Origin: Arthrobacter sp. AL12
GTDB taxonomy: Bacteria; Actinomycetota; Actinomycetes; Actinomycetales; Micrococcaceae
DNA: 64,000 nucleotides
Reading direction: 5' to 3'
NCBI RefSeq assembly: GCF_029960645.1
Contig: NZ_JASBQY010000005.1
Span: 84,352-148,351 of the forward strand
A program made the position numbers and the translations under genes. A model generated the notes under the pieces. That model was not told where the DNA came from, did no database searches, and was given only the letters and a program-made list of their open reading frames with translations. Of this stretch, positions 9,918-19,313 are shown one piece after another. How positions within the stretch are numbered: the stretch's first letter is position 1; every line of letters starts with the position of its first letter.

Positions 9918-9975
9918 GCCGGCAGGAACATGCAGGTCTGAGCCGGCAGGAACGTCCACGCCTGAGCCGGCGGGA
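9914..9975. repeat. 24-nt tandem repeat that includes the stop codon
   Basis: The string ctgagccggc recurs at 9914, 9938 and 9962, a period of exactly 24. The first copy contains the TGA stop of the chimera and its preceding codons (gtccacgc) recur before the third copy, so the gene end itself has been reduplicated. Confidence 0.7.
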
Positions 9976-9999
9976 AGAGTGGCCGCGCATCCCGGGCGG

Positions 10000-11424
10000 T
10001 CAGCCGCGGACCGCCGCCACGGCATCCCGGACGGCGGCGACGGCGACTGCCACGTCGGCGTCGTCTGTGCTCCGGTTGCTGACGGAAATCCTGAGGATGT
10101 CGCGGTCCCGCCAGCGCGACCCGGACATCCAGACCCGCCCGTCGGCAATGATCCGCGCCGTCACCGCACGGGTCGTGGCGTCGTCGCCGAAGGCCAGCGA
10201 GACCTGGGTGTAGTCGACGTCGTTGAGCACCTCGACGCCTTCCAGGGCGGAGAGCTGCTCCGCCAGTTGCCGGGCGTGCAGCACCAGCCCGCGGACCTGG
10301 GCGGCCACCCCGTCCCGGCCCAGCGATTTCAGCGCGGCCCACACCGGCACCCCGCGGGCCCGGCGGGACAGTTCCGGCACCGACTCGAAGGGGTCCGCCG
10401 CGCCGTCGGCGTCCTGGATCAGGTAGCTGGTGTGCAGGCCCATGGCGGCCCGCAGCGCCTGGGCGTCACGGACCACCGCGATGCCGCAGTCGTAGGGGAC
10501 GTTGAGGGTCTTGTGCGCGTCGGTGCCCCAGGAATCGGCGCCCTGCAGCCCGGCGGTCAGCGCGGCGAGCTCCGGGACGGCGGCGGCCCAGAGCCCGAAC
10601 GCGCCGTCCACATGGACCCAGGCGCCGTGTGCTTTGGCGATGGCGATGGCGATGGCCTCCGTGAACGGATCGAAGGCTCCGGAGTGCAGGTTCCCGGCCT
10701 GCAGGCAGACCAGCAGCGGGGCCGGGCCCGATCCGGCTGCCGACGCCTGTTCAACGGCGCTCGCCAGGGCCCGGTCCAGCTCCCGCGGGTTGATGCGGCC
10801 CTGCCGGTCCGCGGGGACCACGGTGGGCCGCCCCAGCCCCAGATACCTGAGGCCGAGGTCGATGGTGTCGTGCCGTTCCTGGCCCACGAAGCAGCGGATC
10901 CGCGGGGCGCCGGAGAGGCCGTCGCCGTCGAGGTCCCAGCCGGCGTCGGCCATCAGGCGCCAGCGGGCGGCGGCCAGCCCGGTGAAGTTGGCCATCGTGG
11001 CGCCGGTGGCAAAACCGACGTCGGACCCTTCAGGAAGCCCCAGCAGCTCCAGCAGCCAGGTGCCGGCGGCCTCCTCGATGGCCGCCGTCGCGGGGGTGGC
11101 GAAGCGCAGTCCGGCGTTCTGGTCCCAGGCACTGACCAGCCAGTCCGCGGCCAGCGCCGCCGGCAGCGTGCCTCCGATGACCCAGCCGAAGAACCGTCCG
11201 GAGGGCATGGCCATCAGCCCTGGTTCGGCCTTCGTGGCGAGGTACTCCACCACCTCCGCTGCCGGCATGCCTTCCCGGGGCAACGGACCGCCGAAGTCGG
11301 CAGCGAGGTCTGTCGCGGACACACGAGGGCCCACAAGCCGTGTTTCCTGGCTCTCCAGCCACTGGCGGGCGTGCCGGGCCGCCGTCTCCAGGGCATCGCT
11401 GTAGCGTTCTTCAGGTGCTGACAT
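10000..11424 (-). CDS. PLP-dependent group II decarboxylase-like protein
   Basis: A protein of 474 residues with fold type I PLP features: GFATGATMANFTGLAAARW (cofactor phosphate region, about 136-154), VHVDGAFGLWAAAV (Asp contacting the pyridine ring) and TDAHKTLNVPYDCG with the Schiff-base lysine. This pattern fits aromatic-amino-acid/glutamate decarboxylases of group II. The substrate cannot be read from sequence. It is separated by about 100 bases from the TSUP permease gene downstream. Confidence 0.85.
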   Translation of the reverse strand: MSAPEERYSDALETAARHARQWLESQETRLVGPRVSATDLAADFGGPLPREGMPAAEVVEYLATKAEPGLMAMPSGRFFGWVIGGTLPAALAADWLVSAWDQNAGLRFATPATAAIEEAAGTWLLELLGLPEGSDVGFATGATMANFTGLAAARWRLMADAGWDLDGDGLSGAPRIRCFVGQERHDTIDLGLRYLGLGRPTVVPADRQGRINPRELDRALASAVEQASAAGSGPAPLLVCLQAGNLHSGAFDPFTEAIAIAIAKAHGAWVHVDGAFGLWAAAVPELAALTAGLQGADSWGTDAHKTLNVPYDCGIAVVRDAQALRAAMGLHTSYLIQDADGAADPFESVPELSRRARGVPVWAALKSLGRDGVAAQVRGLVLHARQLAEQLSALEGVEVLNDVDYTQVSLAFGDDATTRAVTARIIADGRVWMSGSRWRDRDILRISVSNRSTDDADVAVAVAAVRDAVAAVRG

Positions 11425-11523
11425 AGCTGCATGCTAAGCCCGCGGCCAGACGACGGGCAGTGGGGTCAGGCAGGACAGCAATTCTGGACGGGCAGCGGGG
11501 GTGGGCGCCCGGCGGCCGGCGGG

Positions 11524-12318
11524 TCAGGCGAAGTTCTCCTGCCAGATGTCCGCGCCGAGCTTGATGATCAGCACACCCACCACGGCCAGGAACACGATGC
11601 GGATGAACTTGTTCCCGTGCCTGACGGCGGTCCGGGCCCCGAGGTAGCCGCCGGCCATGTTCGCCACGCCCAGGACCAGCCCGAGTCCCCACAGCACGGC
11701 ACCATGCGGCACAAAGAACAGCAGGGCCCCGGCGTTGGTGGCCATGTTCACGATCTTGGCCTTGGCGCTTGCCTCGAGGAAGGCGTACCCCATCGCCGAG
11801 ACGAGCGCGATGATCAGGAAGGACCCGGTGCCGGGGCCGATCAGGCCGTCGTAGAACCCGATCACGCCGCCGATCAGGCACGCCAGCACATAGTGCCGGT
11901 GGCCGTTGTGCCGCAGCCGGGTCAGCTCCCCGACGTTCGGGCGGAAGGCCGTGAACAGCGCGACGGCGACGAGCGCCACCAGGATGATGGGTTTGAACAC
12001 GCTCGCCGGGAGGTTCGCGGCGAGCACCGCCCCGCCGAAGCTGCCGGCCATGGCTATCACCGCCATGGGCAGCGCGGTCCGCAGATCCGGCCGAACCCGG
12101 CCGTAGTAGGTGACGGCGCTGGTCGTGGTGCCGAAAATCGACCCCATCTTGTTCGTCGCCAGCGCCTGCACCGGGCTGATGCCCGGCACCAGCAGCATCG
12201 CCGGGAGCTGGATCAGTCCCCCGCCGCCGACGACGGCGTCGACCCAGCCCGCGGCGAAGCCGGCGACCACGATCAGGATCAGGGTGCTGAGCTCGATCGA
12301 CTCGAGTCCGGAGACCAC
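11524..12318 (-). CDS. TSUP (TauE/SafE) family permease
   Basis: Integral membrane protein of 264 residues with about eight membrane segments. It contains the family's first half-repeat GWVDAVVGGGGLIQLPAMLL (about 20-39) and the second half-repeat GFYDGLIGPGTGSFLIIAL. TSUP proteins export sulfite, sulfonates or related organosulfur anions, but no substrate is evident here. The start is GTG at 12318, 13 bases after the proS stop, which suggests cotranscription with proS. Longer in-frame upstream sequence overlaps proS and was not used. Confidence 0.88.
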   Translation of the reverse strand: MVSGLESIELSTLILIVVAGFAAGWVDAVVGGGGLIQLPAMLLVPGISPVQALATNKMGSIFGTTTSAVTYYGRVRPDLRTALPMAVIAMAGSFGGAVLAANLPASVFKPIILVALVAVALFTAFRPNVGELTRLRHNGHRHYVLACLIGGVIGFYDGLIGPGTGSFLIIALVSAMGYAFLEASAKAKIVNMATNAGALLFFVPHGAVLWGLGLVLGVANMAGGYLGARTAVRHGNKFIRIVFLAVVGVLIIKLGADIWQENFA

Positions 12319-12331
12319 GCCTGACTGCGGG

Positions 12332-14143
12332 TTAGCTGTTGCGGACGGCGTCGACCACGTAGCCCACGGCCTTCTCGACGGCGATGTTTTCGGCGTTGCC
12401 GCTGCGGCGGTCCTTGATCTCGACCACACCGTCCACGAGCCCTCGGCCGACGGCGAGGATGGTCGGGACGCCGACGAGTTCGGCGTCGCCGAACTTCACG
12501 CCCGGGGACACCTTGGGACGGTCGTCGTAGATCACCTCGAGGCCGGCGGCCTCCAGTTCGAAAGCCAGCTTCTCCGCGGCGGCGAAGATCTCCTCGCCGC
12601 GGCCGACGGCCACCACGTGGACATCGGCCGGAGCGACGGCGCGCGGCCAGATCAGGCCCCTGTCGTCGTGGTTGGATTCGGCCAGGGCCGCGACGGCGCG
12701 GGTGACACCGACGCCGTAGGAACCCATGGTGACCACGACCTGCTTGCCGTTCTGGTCCAGGACCTTCAGTTCCAGGGCCTCGGCGTACTTGCGGCCGAGC
12801 TGGAAGATGTGGCCCATTTCGATGCCACGGGCGGTTACCAGCGGGCCGGAGCCGTCGGGGGCCTCGTCGCCGGCGCGCACCTCGGTGCACTCGATGACGC
12901 CGTCCCAGCCGAAGTCGCGGCCGGCGACCAGACCGAAGACGTGCTTGCCGGCCTCGTTGGCGCCGGTGACCCAGGCGGAACCGCTGACCACGCGCGGGTC
13001 AACGAGGTAGAGCAGCTTGGCGGCGCCCTCGGTTCCCAACAGCGGCGCGTCCAGGGACAGCCCGGGGCCGAGGTAGCCCTTGACGATGAGGGGCTGCTTC
13101 TTGAGGTCCTCTTCGTTGGCGGCCTCGAGGATGATTTCGCCGGCGATCGGCAGGAAGGATCCGATGTTCGCCTCCACGCGCTTAAGATCGACGCCGCGGT
13201 CCCCCGGAACGCCGATGACGACGATCTGGCGTTCGCCGGTCGGCAGCGTGACGGCGAGGACGACGTTCTTGAGCGTGTCAGCGGCGGTCCAGGCGCCGCC
13301 GTCGGCCTCGGCGCGGGGCACCAGGACGTTGGCGGCGTCCACCAGGGTTTCGATGGTGGGGGTGTCCGGGGTGTCCCGGACCTCGGCAGCCGGGGCGCTG
13401 CTGAAGTCGATGTCTGCGGGGACCACGGTAGTGACGGCCTCGACGTTGGCCGCGTAGCCGCCCGCGGAACGCACGAAGGTGTCCTCGCCGATCTCGGTGG
13501 GGTGCAGGAATTCCTCGCTCTTGGAGCCGCCCATGGCGCCGGCGGTAGCGGCCACCGGGATGACCTCGAGGCCGAGGCGCGCGAAGATCTTCAGGTAGGC
13601 GCCGCGGTGCGCGGCGTAGCTGGCGTCCAGGCCGGCGTCGTCGACGTCGAAGGAGTAGGAATCCTTCATGATGAACTCGCGCCCGCGCAGCAAGCCGGCC
13701 CGGGGACGTGCCTCGTCGCGGTACTTGTTCTGGATCTGGTAGATGCTCAGCGGCAGGTCCTTGTACGAGGAGTACAGGTCCTTGACCAGCAGGGTGAACA
13801 TTTCCTCGTGCGTGGGCGCCAGCAGGTAGTCGTTGCCCTTGCGGTCCTTGAGCCGGAAGATGCCCTCGCCGTACTCGGTCCAGCGGTTGGTGACCTCGTA
13901 GGGTTCCTTGGGCAGCAGGGCCGGGAAGTGCACTTCCTGGGCGCCGATCGCGGCCATCTCCTCGCGGATGACCGTCTCCACTTTGCGCAGCACACTCAGC
14001 CCCAGCGGAAGCCAGGTGTAGATGCCCGGGGCGGCCCGCCGGATGTAACCGGCGCGGACCAGGAGCCGGTGGCTGGCCACCTCGGCGTCGGCGGGATCTT
14101 CACGCAGGGTGCGCAGGAACAGCTTGGAGAGTCGAAGGACCAC
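12332..14143 (-). CDS. proS: Prolyl-tRNA synthetase
   Basis: Class II synthetase of 603 residues charging tRNA-Pro. The N-terminus [21 protein letters not shown] is typical. Motif 1 lies near [17 protein letters not shown], motif 2 spans [20 protein letters not shown], and motif 3 is [14 protein letters not shown]. The editing insertion (about 225-400) between motifs 2 and 3 marks the bacterial ProS type. The C-terminal anticodon-binding domain ends at VVDAVRNS. The start is GTG at 14143; in-frame codons farther upstream are translation of a tandem repeat. Confidence 0.97.
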   Translation of the reverse strand: MVLRLSKLFLRTLREDPADAEVASHRLLVRAGYIRRAAPGIYTWLPLGLSVLRKVETVIREEMAAIGAQEVHFPALLPKEPYEVTNRWTEYGEGIFRLKDRKGNDYLLAPTHEEMFTLLVKDLYSSYKDLPLSIYQIQNKYRDEARPRAGLLRGREFIMKDSYSFDVDDAGLDASYAAHRGAYLKIFARLGLEVIPVAATAGAMGGSKSEEFLHPTEIGEDTFVRSAGGYAANVEAVTTVVPADIDFSSAPAAEVRDTPDTPTIETLVDAANVLVPRAEADGGAWTAADTLKNVVLAVTLPTGERQIVVIGVPGDRGVDLKRVEANIGSFLPIAGEIILEAANEEDLKKQPLIVKGYLGPGLSLDAPLLGTEGAAKLLYLVDPRVVSGSAWVTGANEAGKHVFGLVAGRDFGWDGVIECTEVRAGDEAPDGSGPLVTARGIEMGHIFQLGRKYAEALELKVLDQNGKQVVVTMGSYGVGVTRAVAALAESNHDDRGLIWPRAVAPADVHVVAVGRGEEIFAAAEKLAFELEAAGLEVIYDDRPKVSPGVKFGDAELVGVPTILAVGRGLVDGVVEIKDRRSGNAENIAVEKAVGYVVDAVRNS

Positions 14144-14663
14144 TGGGTATCTATCCGTTTCTGGGAAGGTGCGGGGCAAAGCAGCAAAGCTGTAAATAAT
14201 GGAGCTGTAAATAATCGAGCTGTAAATAACCGAGCTGTAAATAGTGCGGCTGTGAACAAAGCCGTGAATCAGTAGCACCGGAGGACCGGCACACGCGTAC
14301 CTACTAATCTACCGTCAGCCCGGACACGGAAGAGCCACGCCATAACTGACGGAAGCCCCTGGCCGTCTCCGGCTGGTCATCCTGTCATGACGTGGCTCTG
14401 CGGTCCCAGCACCGCCAAAGAAATGGCCGTGAGTTCCGTTGTGTTGCCCTCAAGGGCGTCTGCGTCCCCGGCCGCTGCTCCCGGGGAAACACGTGCACAT
14501 GCGACACGGCTAGATCGAACTTATGTGACCCAGGGCACTAAAACAAGAGTCCGCATTCAGATATCTTCTGTGATGCCGGTGTTACTGCTGGTTAGGAAGA
14601 GTACTGCTGTGAAACCAGAGGTTCCGCAGCGGAACCGTAGGTTAGAGCTGATGAACCCTTCGG
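14144..14663. other. Non-coding region upstream of proS
   Basis: 520 bases between the GNAT stop and the proS start, without a convincing gene on either strand. It holds the 15-nt tandem repeat at 14188-14262 and a perfect 17-base palindrome ggttccgcagcggaacc (14620-14636) with 8-base arms. The palindrome lies 27 bases past the GNAT stop and has no T-run. The proS promoter must lie here. Composition is less GC-rich than the neighbouring genes. Confidence 0.5.
14188..14262. repeat. 15-nt tandem repeat in the proS leader
   Basis: Five copies of a 15-base unit: agctgtaaataatgg, agctgtaaataatcg, agctgtaaataaccg, agctgtaaatagtgc and the diverged ggctgtgaacaaagc. The array is AT-rich and starts 45 bases upstream of the proS GTG. 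On the minus strand each unit is an ATTTACAGCT-type block. Confidence 0.9.
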
Positions 14664-15560
14664 TTAGAAGAGCACGGTGGCAAACGTGCCGACCTGGCGG
14701 AAGCCGACCCGCTCGTAGGTGGCACGGGCCCGGCTGTTGAAGTTGTTCACGTAGAGGCTCGTGACCGGGGCGAGGGTTTGGGCCAGGACGACGGCGGCGG
14801 CCATGTACCCGGCGCTCAGGCCCTGGCCGCGGAACTCCGGGTTCATCCAGACCCCCTGGACCTGCGTCACCTCGGGGGTGACCGCACCGAGTTCGGCCTT
14901 GAAGACCACTTCGTGTGCGGGGTTCAGGTGGACCATCGAATGGCCCTCGCGGATGAGGCCCTTGACCCGGCGGCTGTAGTACTCCCGGCCGCCAAGGTAC
15001 GGCGAATATCCCACTTCCTCTTCGAACATCGCCGCGCAGGCGGGGAGGATCTTGTCGAAGTCCGCCAGCTGGCCGAAGCCCAGCCGCGGGTTGGGGGCCA
15101 CGGCGGGAGGACCGGAGATCGTCATCAGCGGCTGGTCATCGCGGATCTCATGGGCCGTCTGCCCGGACTGTTCCAGCCCGGAGTACAGTGCCAGGACCGT
15201 CTCGGCCGGGCCGAAGATCGAGGCATACCGGCGCCCGGAGCGGTGCGCGGCCGCAGCCACCACGCTGGCAAGCCCGGGGTCCAGCTGGACCGGCACAAGG
15301 TTCGCGCCGGCCCAGCAGGCGCCCAGGAGGGTGCCGCCGTCGAACACGCCCAGAATGCTGGCACCGCCGGTGGTGGGAGCCGCCGAACCGGCGGTGGCCA
15401 GATGGGACAGGACGAAAACATTCGCGACGTCGTCCTGCCGCGCCAGGTCCACCAGCTGGGATGTATCCGAGCCCCCGAGGGTCCGGACTGCGACGCCGGG
15501 AGCGGCGCCGTCCTTACGAGACGCTAACCACGGGGCTACCCTTGACAGCATCTTCGCCAT
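14664..15560 (-). CDS. GNAT family N-acetyltransferase with DUF4081 domain
   Basis: A protein of 298 residues. The N-terminal half (about 25-160) fits the actinobacterial DUF4081 domain. The C-terminal half is a GNAT fold with [20 protein letters not shown] (acetyl-CoA loop RGQGLS) and [17 protein letters not shown], a classic motif B. The acceptor is unknown. The ATG at 15560 lies inside the end of ispG (47-base overlap). The next Met, at 15551, also overlaps, so the genes are probably cotranscribed and coupled. Confidence 0.85.
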   Translation of the reverse strand: MAKMLSRVAPWLASRKDGAAPGVAVRTLGGSDTSQLVDLARQDDVANVFVLSHLATAGSAAPTTGGASILGVFDGGTLLGACWAGANLVPVQLDPGLASVVAAAAHRSGRRYASIFGPAETVLALYSGLEQSGQTAHEIRDDQPLMTISGPPAVAPNPRLGFGQLADFDKILPACAAMFEEEVGYSPYLGGREYYSRRVKGLIREGHSMVHLNPAHEVVFKAELGAVTPEVTQVQGVWMNPEFRGQGLSAGYMAAAVVLAQTLAPVTSLYVNNFNSRARATYERVGFRQVGTFATVLF

Positions 15561-16680
15561 CGGCCTCCCCCATCTCTTCAGCGATACGCATGGCCTCTTC
15601 GATCAGTGTCTCAACAATCTGGTCCTCCGGCACAGTCTTGATGACCTCACCCCGCACAAAGATCTGTCCCTTGCCGTTGCCCGAGGCAACGCCGAGGTCG
15701 GCTTCGCGCGCTTCGCCCGGTCCGTTGACGACGCAGCCCATCACGGCAACGCGCAGCGGGATCTCCATGCCTTCCAGCCCTGCGGTGACCTGCTCGGCGA
15801 GTGTGTACACGTCCACCTGGGCGCGGCCGCAGGACGGGCAGGAGACGATCTCGAGTTTGCGTGGTCGCAGATTGAGCGACTGCAGGATCTGGTTGCCGAC
15901 CTTGATCTCCTCCACCGGCGGGGCGGAGAGGGAAACGCGGATGGTGTCACCGATGCCGCGGGACAGCAGGGCGCCGAAGGCCGTGGCCGACTTGATGGTG
16001 CCCTGGAAGGCGGGTCCGGCCTCGGTGACGCCGAGGTGCAGCGGCCAGTCGCCCTGTTCGGCGAGCATTTCGTAGGCGGCGACCATGATGACCGGGTCAT
16101 TGTGCTTGACGGAGATCTTGAAGTCGTTGAAGCCGTGCTCTTCGAACAGCGACGCTTCCCAGACCGCGGATTCCACGAGGGCTTCCGGGGTGGCCTTGCC
16201 GTACTTTTTCAGGATTCCGGGCTCCAGCGATCCGGCGTTGATGCCGATCCGGATGGAGGTGCCGTGGTCCTTCGCCGCGCGGGCGATTTCCTTAACCTGG
16301 TCATCGAACTTGCGGATGTTGCCGGGGTTCACCCGGACCGCCGCACAGCCTGCCTCGATCGCGGCGAAAACGTATTTGGGCTGGAAGTGGATGTCCGCGA
16401 TCACGGGGATCTGGGACTTCCTGGCGATGATCGGCAGGGCCTCGGCGTCGTCCGCGGACGGGCAGGCGACGCGCACAATGTCGCAGCCGGAGGCCGTGAG
16501 CTCGGCGATCTGCTGCAGGGTGGCGTTGATGTCCGTGGTGGGCGTTGTGGTCATCGACTGCACGCTGATCGGCGAATCGGAGCCGACGCCGACCGAACCC
16601 ACCTTGATCTGGCGGGTCTTGCGGCGCGGGGCGAGGACGGGTGGCGGTGCTGACGGCATTCCCAGGCTGACCGAGGTCAC
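15514..16680 (-). CDS. ispG: 4-hydroxy-3-methylbut-2-enyl diphosphate synthase (flavodoxin)
   Basis: Penultimate enzyme of the MEP isoprenoid pathway, a [4Fe-4S] protein that converts MEcPP to HMBPP. It has 388 residues. A TIM-barrel-like N-terminal part ([38 protein letters not shown]) is followed by the cluster-binding C-terminal domain with SCPSCGR and [10 protein letters not shown], which supply the conserved cysteines. dxr and rip1, its usual neighbours, lie 2.6-5 kb upstream on the same strand, separated by small genes. Confidence 0.97.
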   Translation of the reverse strand: MTSVSLGMPSAPPPVLAPRRKTRQIKVGSVGVGSDSPISVQSMTTTPTTDINATLQQIAELTASGCDIVRVACPSADDAEALPIIARKSQIPVIADIHFQPKYVFAAIEAGCAAVRVNPGNIRKFDDQVKEIARAAKDHGTSIRIGINAGSLEPGILKKYGKATPEALVESAVWEASLFEEHGFNDFKISVKHNDPVIMVAAYEMLAEQGDWPLHLGVTEAGPAFQGTIKSATAFGALLSRGIGDTIRVSLSAPPVEEIKVGNQILQSLNLRPRKLEIVSCPSCGRAQVDVYTLAEQVTAGLEGMEIPLRVAVMGCVVNGPGEAREADLGVASGNGKGQIFVRGEVIKTVPEDQIVETLIEEAMRIAEEMGEADGEDAVKGSPVVSVS

Positions 16681-16718
16681 ATGGACTCCTTGTATCGAGG
16701 TAGGGCTGGCGGGGACGG

Positions 16719-17012
16719 CTAGGCGGCGTGGCCGGCCAGGAGGCCGGTCAGGGGTGCCCAGATCGTCGTGCGGGTGCCGGAGATGGCACCGGCGGCGTTG
16801 AAGGGATCCCGCTTGAGGACCTCATTCAGGGCCTGCTCGTCGGCAGCCTTGAAAATCAGCAGGGCGCCGGCGCCGTCACCGTAGGGGCCGCTGGCGAGCA
16901 GCGTTCCGTCCTGGGCAAGTCCCGCGGTCCATTCGCGGTGCGCCGGGCGGGTGGCGGCGCGGGCTTCGGAGGATTCGACATCGTATACGTACTCAACAGC
17001 AAAAACAGTCAT
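16719..17012 (-). CDS. YciI family protein
   Basis: A protein of 97 residues with the alpha/beta ferredoxin-like YciI fold. The features are [20 protein letters not shown] with the family's conserved His/Asp region after it ([20 protein letters not shown]), then [20 protein letters not shown] and NEVLKRDPF. Family members are of uncertain enzymatic role. It lies 38 bases upstream of ispG on the same strand. Confidence 0.9.
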   Translation of the reverse strand: MTVFAVEYVYDVESSEARAATRPAHREWTAGLAQDGTLLASGPYGDGAGALLIFKAADEQALNEVLKRDPFNAAGAISGTRTTIWAPLTGLLAGHAA

Positions 17013-17070
17013 ACGGATACACTATCGCCCCGTGGGCCAGGTACCCATCCGGGGCGGACGGCCGGTGGCT

Positions 17071-17169
17071 TACTTGCCCCTGCGGGCGGACGGCCGGGCG
17101 GCGTACTTGCCCATCCGGGCGGACAGGCGGGCGGCGTACTTGCCCATCCGGGGCGGACAGGCGGGCGGG
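17071..17169. repeat. 33-nt tandem repeat
   Basis: The unit tacttgcccatccgggcgga... starts at 17071, 17104 and 17137, a period of 33, with a further diverged unit from about 17041. The array fills the gap between the YciI start and the stop codon of the minus-strand membrane gene at 17171, which it directly abuts. Confidence 0.85.
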
Positions 17170-17170
17170 G

Positions 17171-17677
17171 TCAGCCGAGGAAGAACACTTTGGCCAGGGC
17201 AGCGACGCCGGCCGCCCACAGCAGGGAGGTGAGGGTGCCGATGATGAACCGCTCCGCGGCGACCGGTGTCTCCTTCAGTTCGGCGAAACGGCCCAGGCCC
17301 TTGATCGCGACGACGTAAGCGATGGCGACCGGTTGGCCCGCGAGGATCGCGAGGCAGACCGCCAGGCGCTCCAGCACGCCGATGATCGCGCCGCCGCGCA
17401 GGATCCTGACGCTGCTGACCGAAAGGGCCGCGGAGCCCGCTGCCGCGCCGGGCGTGGCGGGCGTGCCGGGAGTGGCGGCCGCGCCGGATGCGGTACCGGT
17501 GGCGGCCATGGGATCAGCGGTGGCATCCGCCGCCGGGTCGTTTGCCGGGTCGGCGGCTCCGGCACCTGCCTCCTGCCGGTCATCGATGGTCCGGGCGAGC
17601 CGGAAGACCAAGGCCGTCACCGGCCATCCGACGAAGCCTGCGGTGAGCAGGGTCAGGGTGATCCAGAGCGCGTTCAC
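17171..17677 (-). CDS. Membrane protein partner of SatD-like protein
   Basis: A protein of 168 residues starting at GTG 17677. One N-terminal membrane helix (WITLTLLTAGFVGWPVTALVF) is followed by an Ala/Pro/Asp-rich linker (about 35-85). Two or three further helices then follow: ILRGGAIIGVLERLAVCLAI, GQPVAIAYVVAIKGLGRF and FIIGTLTSLLWAAGVAAL. The GTG overlaps the upstream SatD stop by four bases (GTGA), so the two are coupled. The family is not recognised beyond this pairing. Confidence 0.72.
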   Translation of the reverse strand: MNALWITLTLLTAGFVGWPVTALVFRLARTIDDRQEAGAGAADPANDPAADATADPMAATGTASGAAATPGTPATPGAAAGSAALSVSSVRILRGGAIIGVLERLAVCLAILAGQPVAIAYVVAIKGLGRFAELKETPVAAERFIIGTLTSLLWAAGVAALAKVFFLG

Positions 17678-18441
17678 CGGTCTCCTTCCGTGCTGTCCCG
17701 GGGGCGGGTATCCGGGTTCTGGGGCCCGCCCGCGTCCGGGTTTCGGTCTGCGGGCTGCCCGCGGGCGTCGTCGTCGGCGGCAATCACTCCGTGGGCGAAG
17801 GCCAGCAGCATCTCCGCCGCAGGCCTCGCGGCCCATTCTTCCTGCCAGCCGGAGCGCAGCAGCGCACGGCTCACCGATTGTTCCGTGATTCCCAGTTCCT
17901 GGGCAGCAATCTTCTGCGTGCCATGCGTGCCGGCGTGGCCATGCTGCACCGAGCGCAGCACATCCACGACCTTCCACTGTGCGGCCGTCCGGTCCTGGAC
18001 CAGCCGTCCGATCAGCCGCAGCACCGCCTCGGCGTTGGCGCAGGCGCGGGCGCCGGCGGATCCCGCGGGCGAGGGAGCAGCCTCTCCCCTGCGCAGGCCG
18101 CCGGAGACGACGGCGATGGGCACGTGCGCGGCGCCAGACTTGGCTTTCTCGACGGCCGCGCGCGCCGCCACGAAGGCCGGCCCGGATCCTTCCCGCGGGC
18201 TGGCCGGCAGCGGCTGGTCCACCACCCCCACCCCGACGCCCACGTACCAGCGCCCGCTGCGCAGGGCGTGCAGCGCGATGTCGACGACTTCGTCCGGGCG
18301 TTCCACAACTCCCTGGACTTCGTCGCCGACGGACCGCTCGAAGCGCCCGGCAGTGGAGAGCCCGGCCAGTTCCGCCAGGAGTTCCGGGACACGGTCGACG
18401 TCGGCGCTGCTGCCGCGCTGGTCGATGGTCATGACGTACAT
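17674..18441 (-). CDS. SatD-like protein with C-terminal HTH segment
   Basis: A protein of 255 residues. The N-terminal part shows the SatD pattern: MYVMTIDQRG, then FERSVGDEVQGVVERPDE, then WYVGVGVGVV and GSGPAFVAARAAVEKAK. Residues about 185-210 (QKIAAQELGITEQSVSRALL) read as a helix-turn-helix. SatD was named from a streptococcal secretion and acid-tolerance locus, but its biochemical role is unknown. Translationally coupled to the membrane gene downstream. The C-terminal tail is Pro/Asp-rich and disordered. Confidence 0.7.
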   Translation of the reverse strand: MYVMTIDQRGSSADVDRVPELLAELAGLSTAGRFERSVGDEVQGVVERPDEVVDIALHALRSGRWYVGVGVGVVDQPLPASPREGSGPAFVAARAAVEKAKSGAAHVPIAVVSGGLRRGEAAPSPAGSAGARACANAEAVLRLIGRLVQDRTAAQWKVVDVLRSVQHGHAGTHGTQKIAAQELGITEQSVSRALLRSGWQEEWAARPAAEMLLAFAHGVIAADDDARGQPADRNPDAGGPQNPDTRPRDSTEGDR

Positions 18442-18574
18442 AACCCCACCTTAAGGGGCTGATCCTTCGGAATCAATCATTTTCAACTGATTACTAAAAA
18501 TAAGCCGAAATAAACTGATAAAGCATAATCAGCGTTCTCCGGTTCGCCGGCGAGGTCGCCGGGACGCCGGCCCG

Positions 18575-18678
18575 GGCATCCGGTGGCCGTTCGGGGCATC
18601 AGGCGGCCGTCCGGAGGCAACAGGCGGCCGTCCGGAGGCAACAGGCGGCCGTCCGGGGGCATCAGGCGGCCGTCCGGG
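18575..18678. repeat. 21-nt tandem repeat (about five copies)
   Basis: The unit ggcaacaggcggccgtccgga occurs at 18595, 18616, 18637 and 18658 with a period of 21, preceded by a diverged copy from 18575. It lies in the 417-base region between the satD-like start and the plus-strand membrane gene and runs into a long palindrome. No gene was seen in 18442-18858. Confidence 0.9.
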
Positions 18679-18749
18679 GGCACTTTGACCCGAAAACGGC
18701 GGGTTCCGTCGTCCATTGCGACGACGGCGGCGGCAAAGTGCCCCCGGAC
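18672..18749. repeat. Long palindrome, GGGGGCACTTTG family, copy 1
   Basis: Perfect 16-bp arms GTCCGGGGGCACTTTG (18672-18687) and CAAAGTGCCCCCGGAC (18734-18749) enclose 46 bases. The loop contains its own small hairpin (cgtcgt...acgacg). The same arm core recurs at 38952 and 39167. No T-run flanks it. Confidence 0.85.
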
Positions 18750-18858
18750 CGCGGGGCAATGCCAACGAAGGGCAGGCCGGGCACCGGCGCCGTTGACAGC
18801 TCAACCGGCGCCGGTCCAGTCTGGGGCACATCAACCACGACGCCGCGGAGGTGGGACG

Positions 18859-19313
18859 GTGCCGACAGCAGCGGGAGCGGCGTTCATCGCCTTCGGCCTC
18901 GGCTCCCAGCCCTGCTCGCCGCCTACTTCGCCGCACGGCGGTGGCGTTCCTGGCTCGCGGACCGCTACGGCTGGGTGGCCTACGCCGCCGCGGGACCCGG
19001 GCTCCCGCTCCTTGCCGGCGGGCAGTCCTGGCGGCTGTACACGGGCCCGCTCCTGCTCGGCTGCTGGGGCGGTGTTTGGCAGCTACCTGGACCTCTGGCG
19101 CCGGTGGAATGGCGCTTACTGCCCAGGCTTGGCCTGCTGATCCCGTACGTGGCGCTGTACTTCTGGGCCCAGATGTTCCTGTGGTGGCCGCTCTGGGACC
19201 TCCAGCGCGGTGCGTGGGCCGCGTTCCTGGTCCTGTTTTCCGTCAACACAGCCCTGAACCTCAGGGGACATTTCCGCAGGCCGGCAGGCCGCCGCGTCAG
19301 CCGAAGAGGTTGA
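18859..19313 (+). pseudogene. Hypothetical membrane protein, apparently frameshifted
   Basis: Coding signal switches frame three times. A GTG at 18859 sits behind a good ribosome site (ggaggtggg) and begins a hydrophobic VPTAAGAAFIAFGLGSQ. About 18900 the next-frame product ALLAAYFAARRWRSWLADRY continues the protein. Near 19068 a GAVFGSYLDLWR stretch appears back in the first frame, and from about 19105 the second frame resumes with PVEWRL and IPYVALYFWAQMFLWWPLWD to the stop. The switches sit in short G or C runs (ctgggg, gcgccgg), so single-base indels or sequence errors are likely. A continuous alternative is the frame from 18738. Overlaps the 3' end of rip1. Confidence 0.6.

Noticed and set aside
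14188..14262. A T-box riboswitch upstream of proS
   Set aside because: No specifier loop, T-box sequence or antiterminator could be found; the region is a simple tandem repeat.
12110..14275. A plus-strand open frame of 721 codons opposite proS
   Set aside because: All ProS motifs lie on the minus strand; the plus frame is a GC-skew shadow that continues through the 15-nt repeats.
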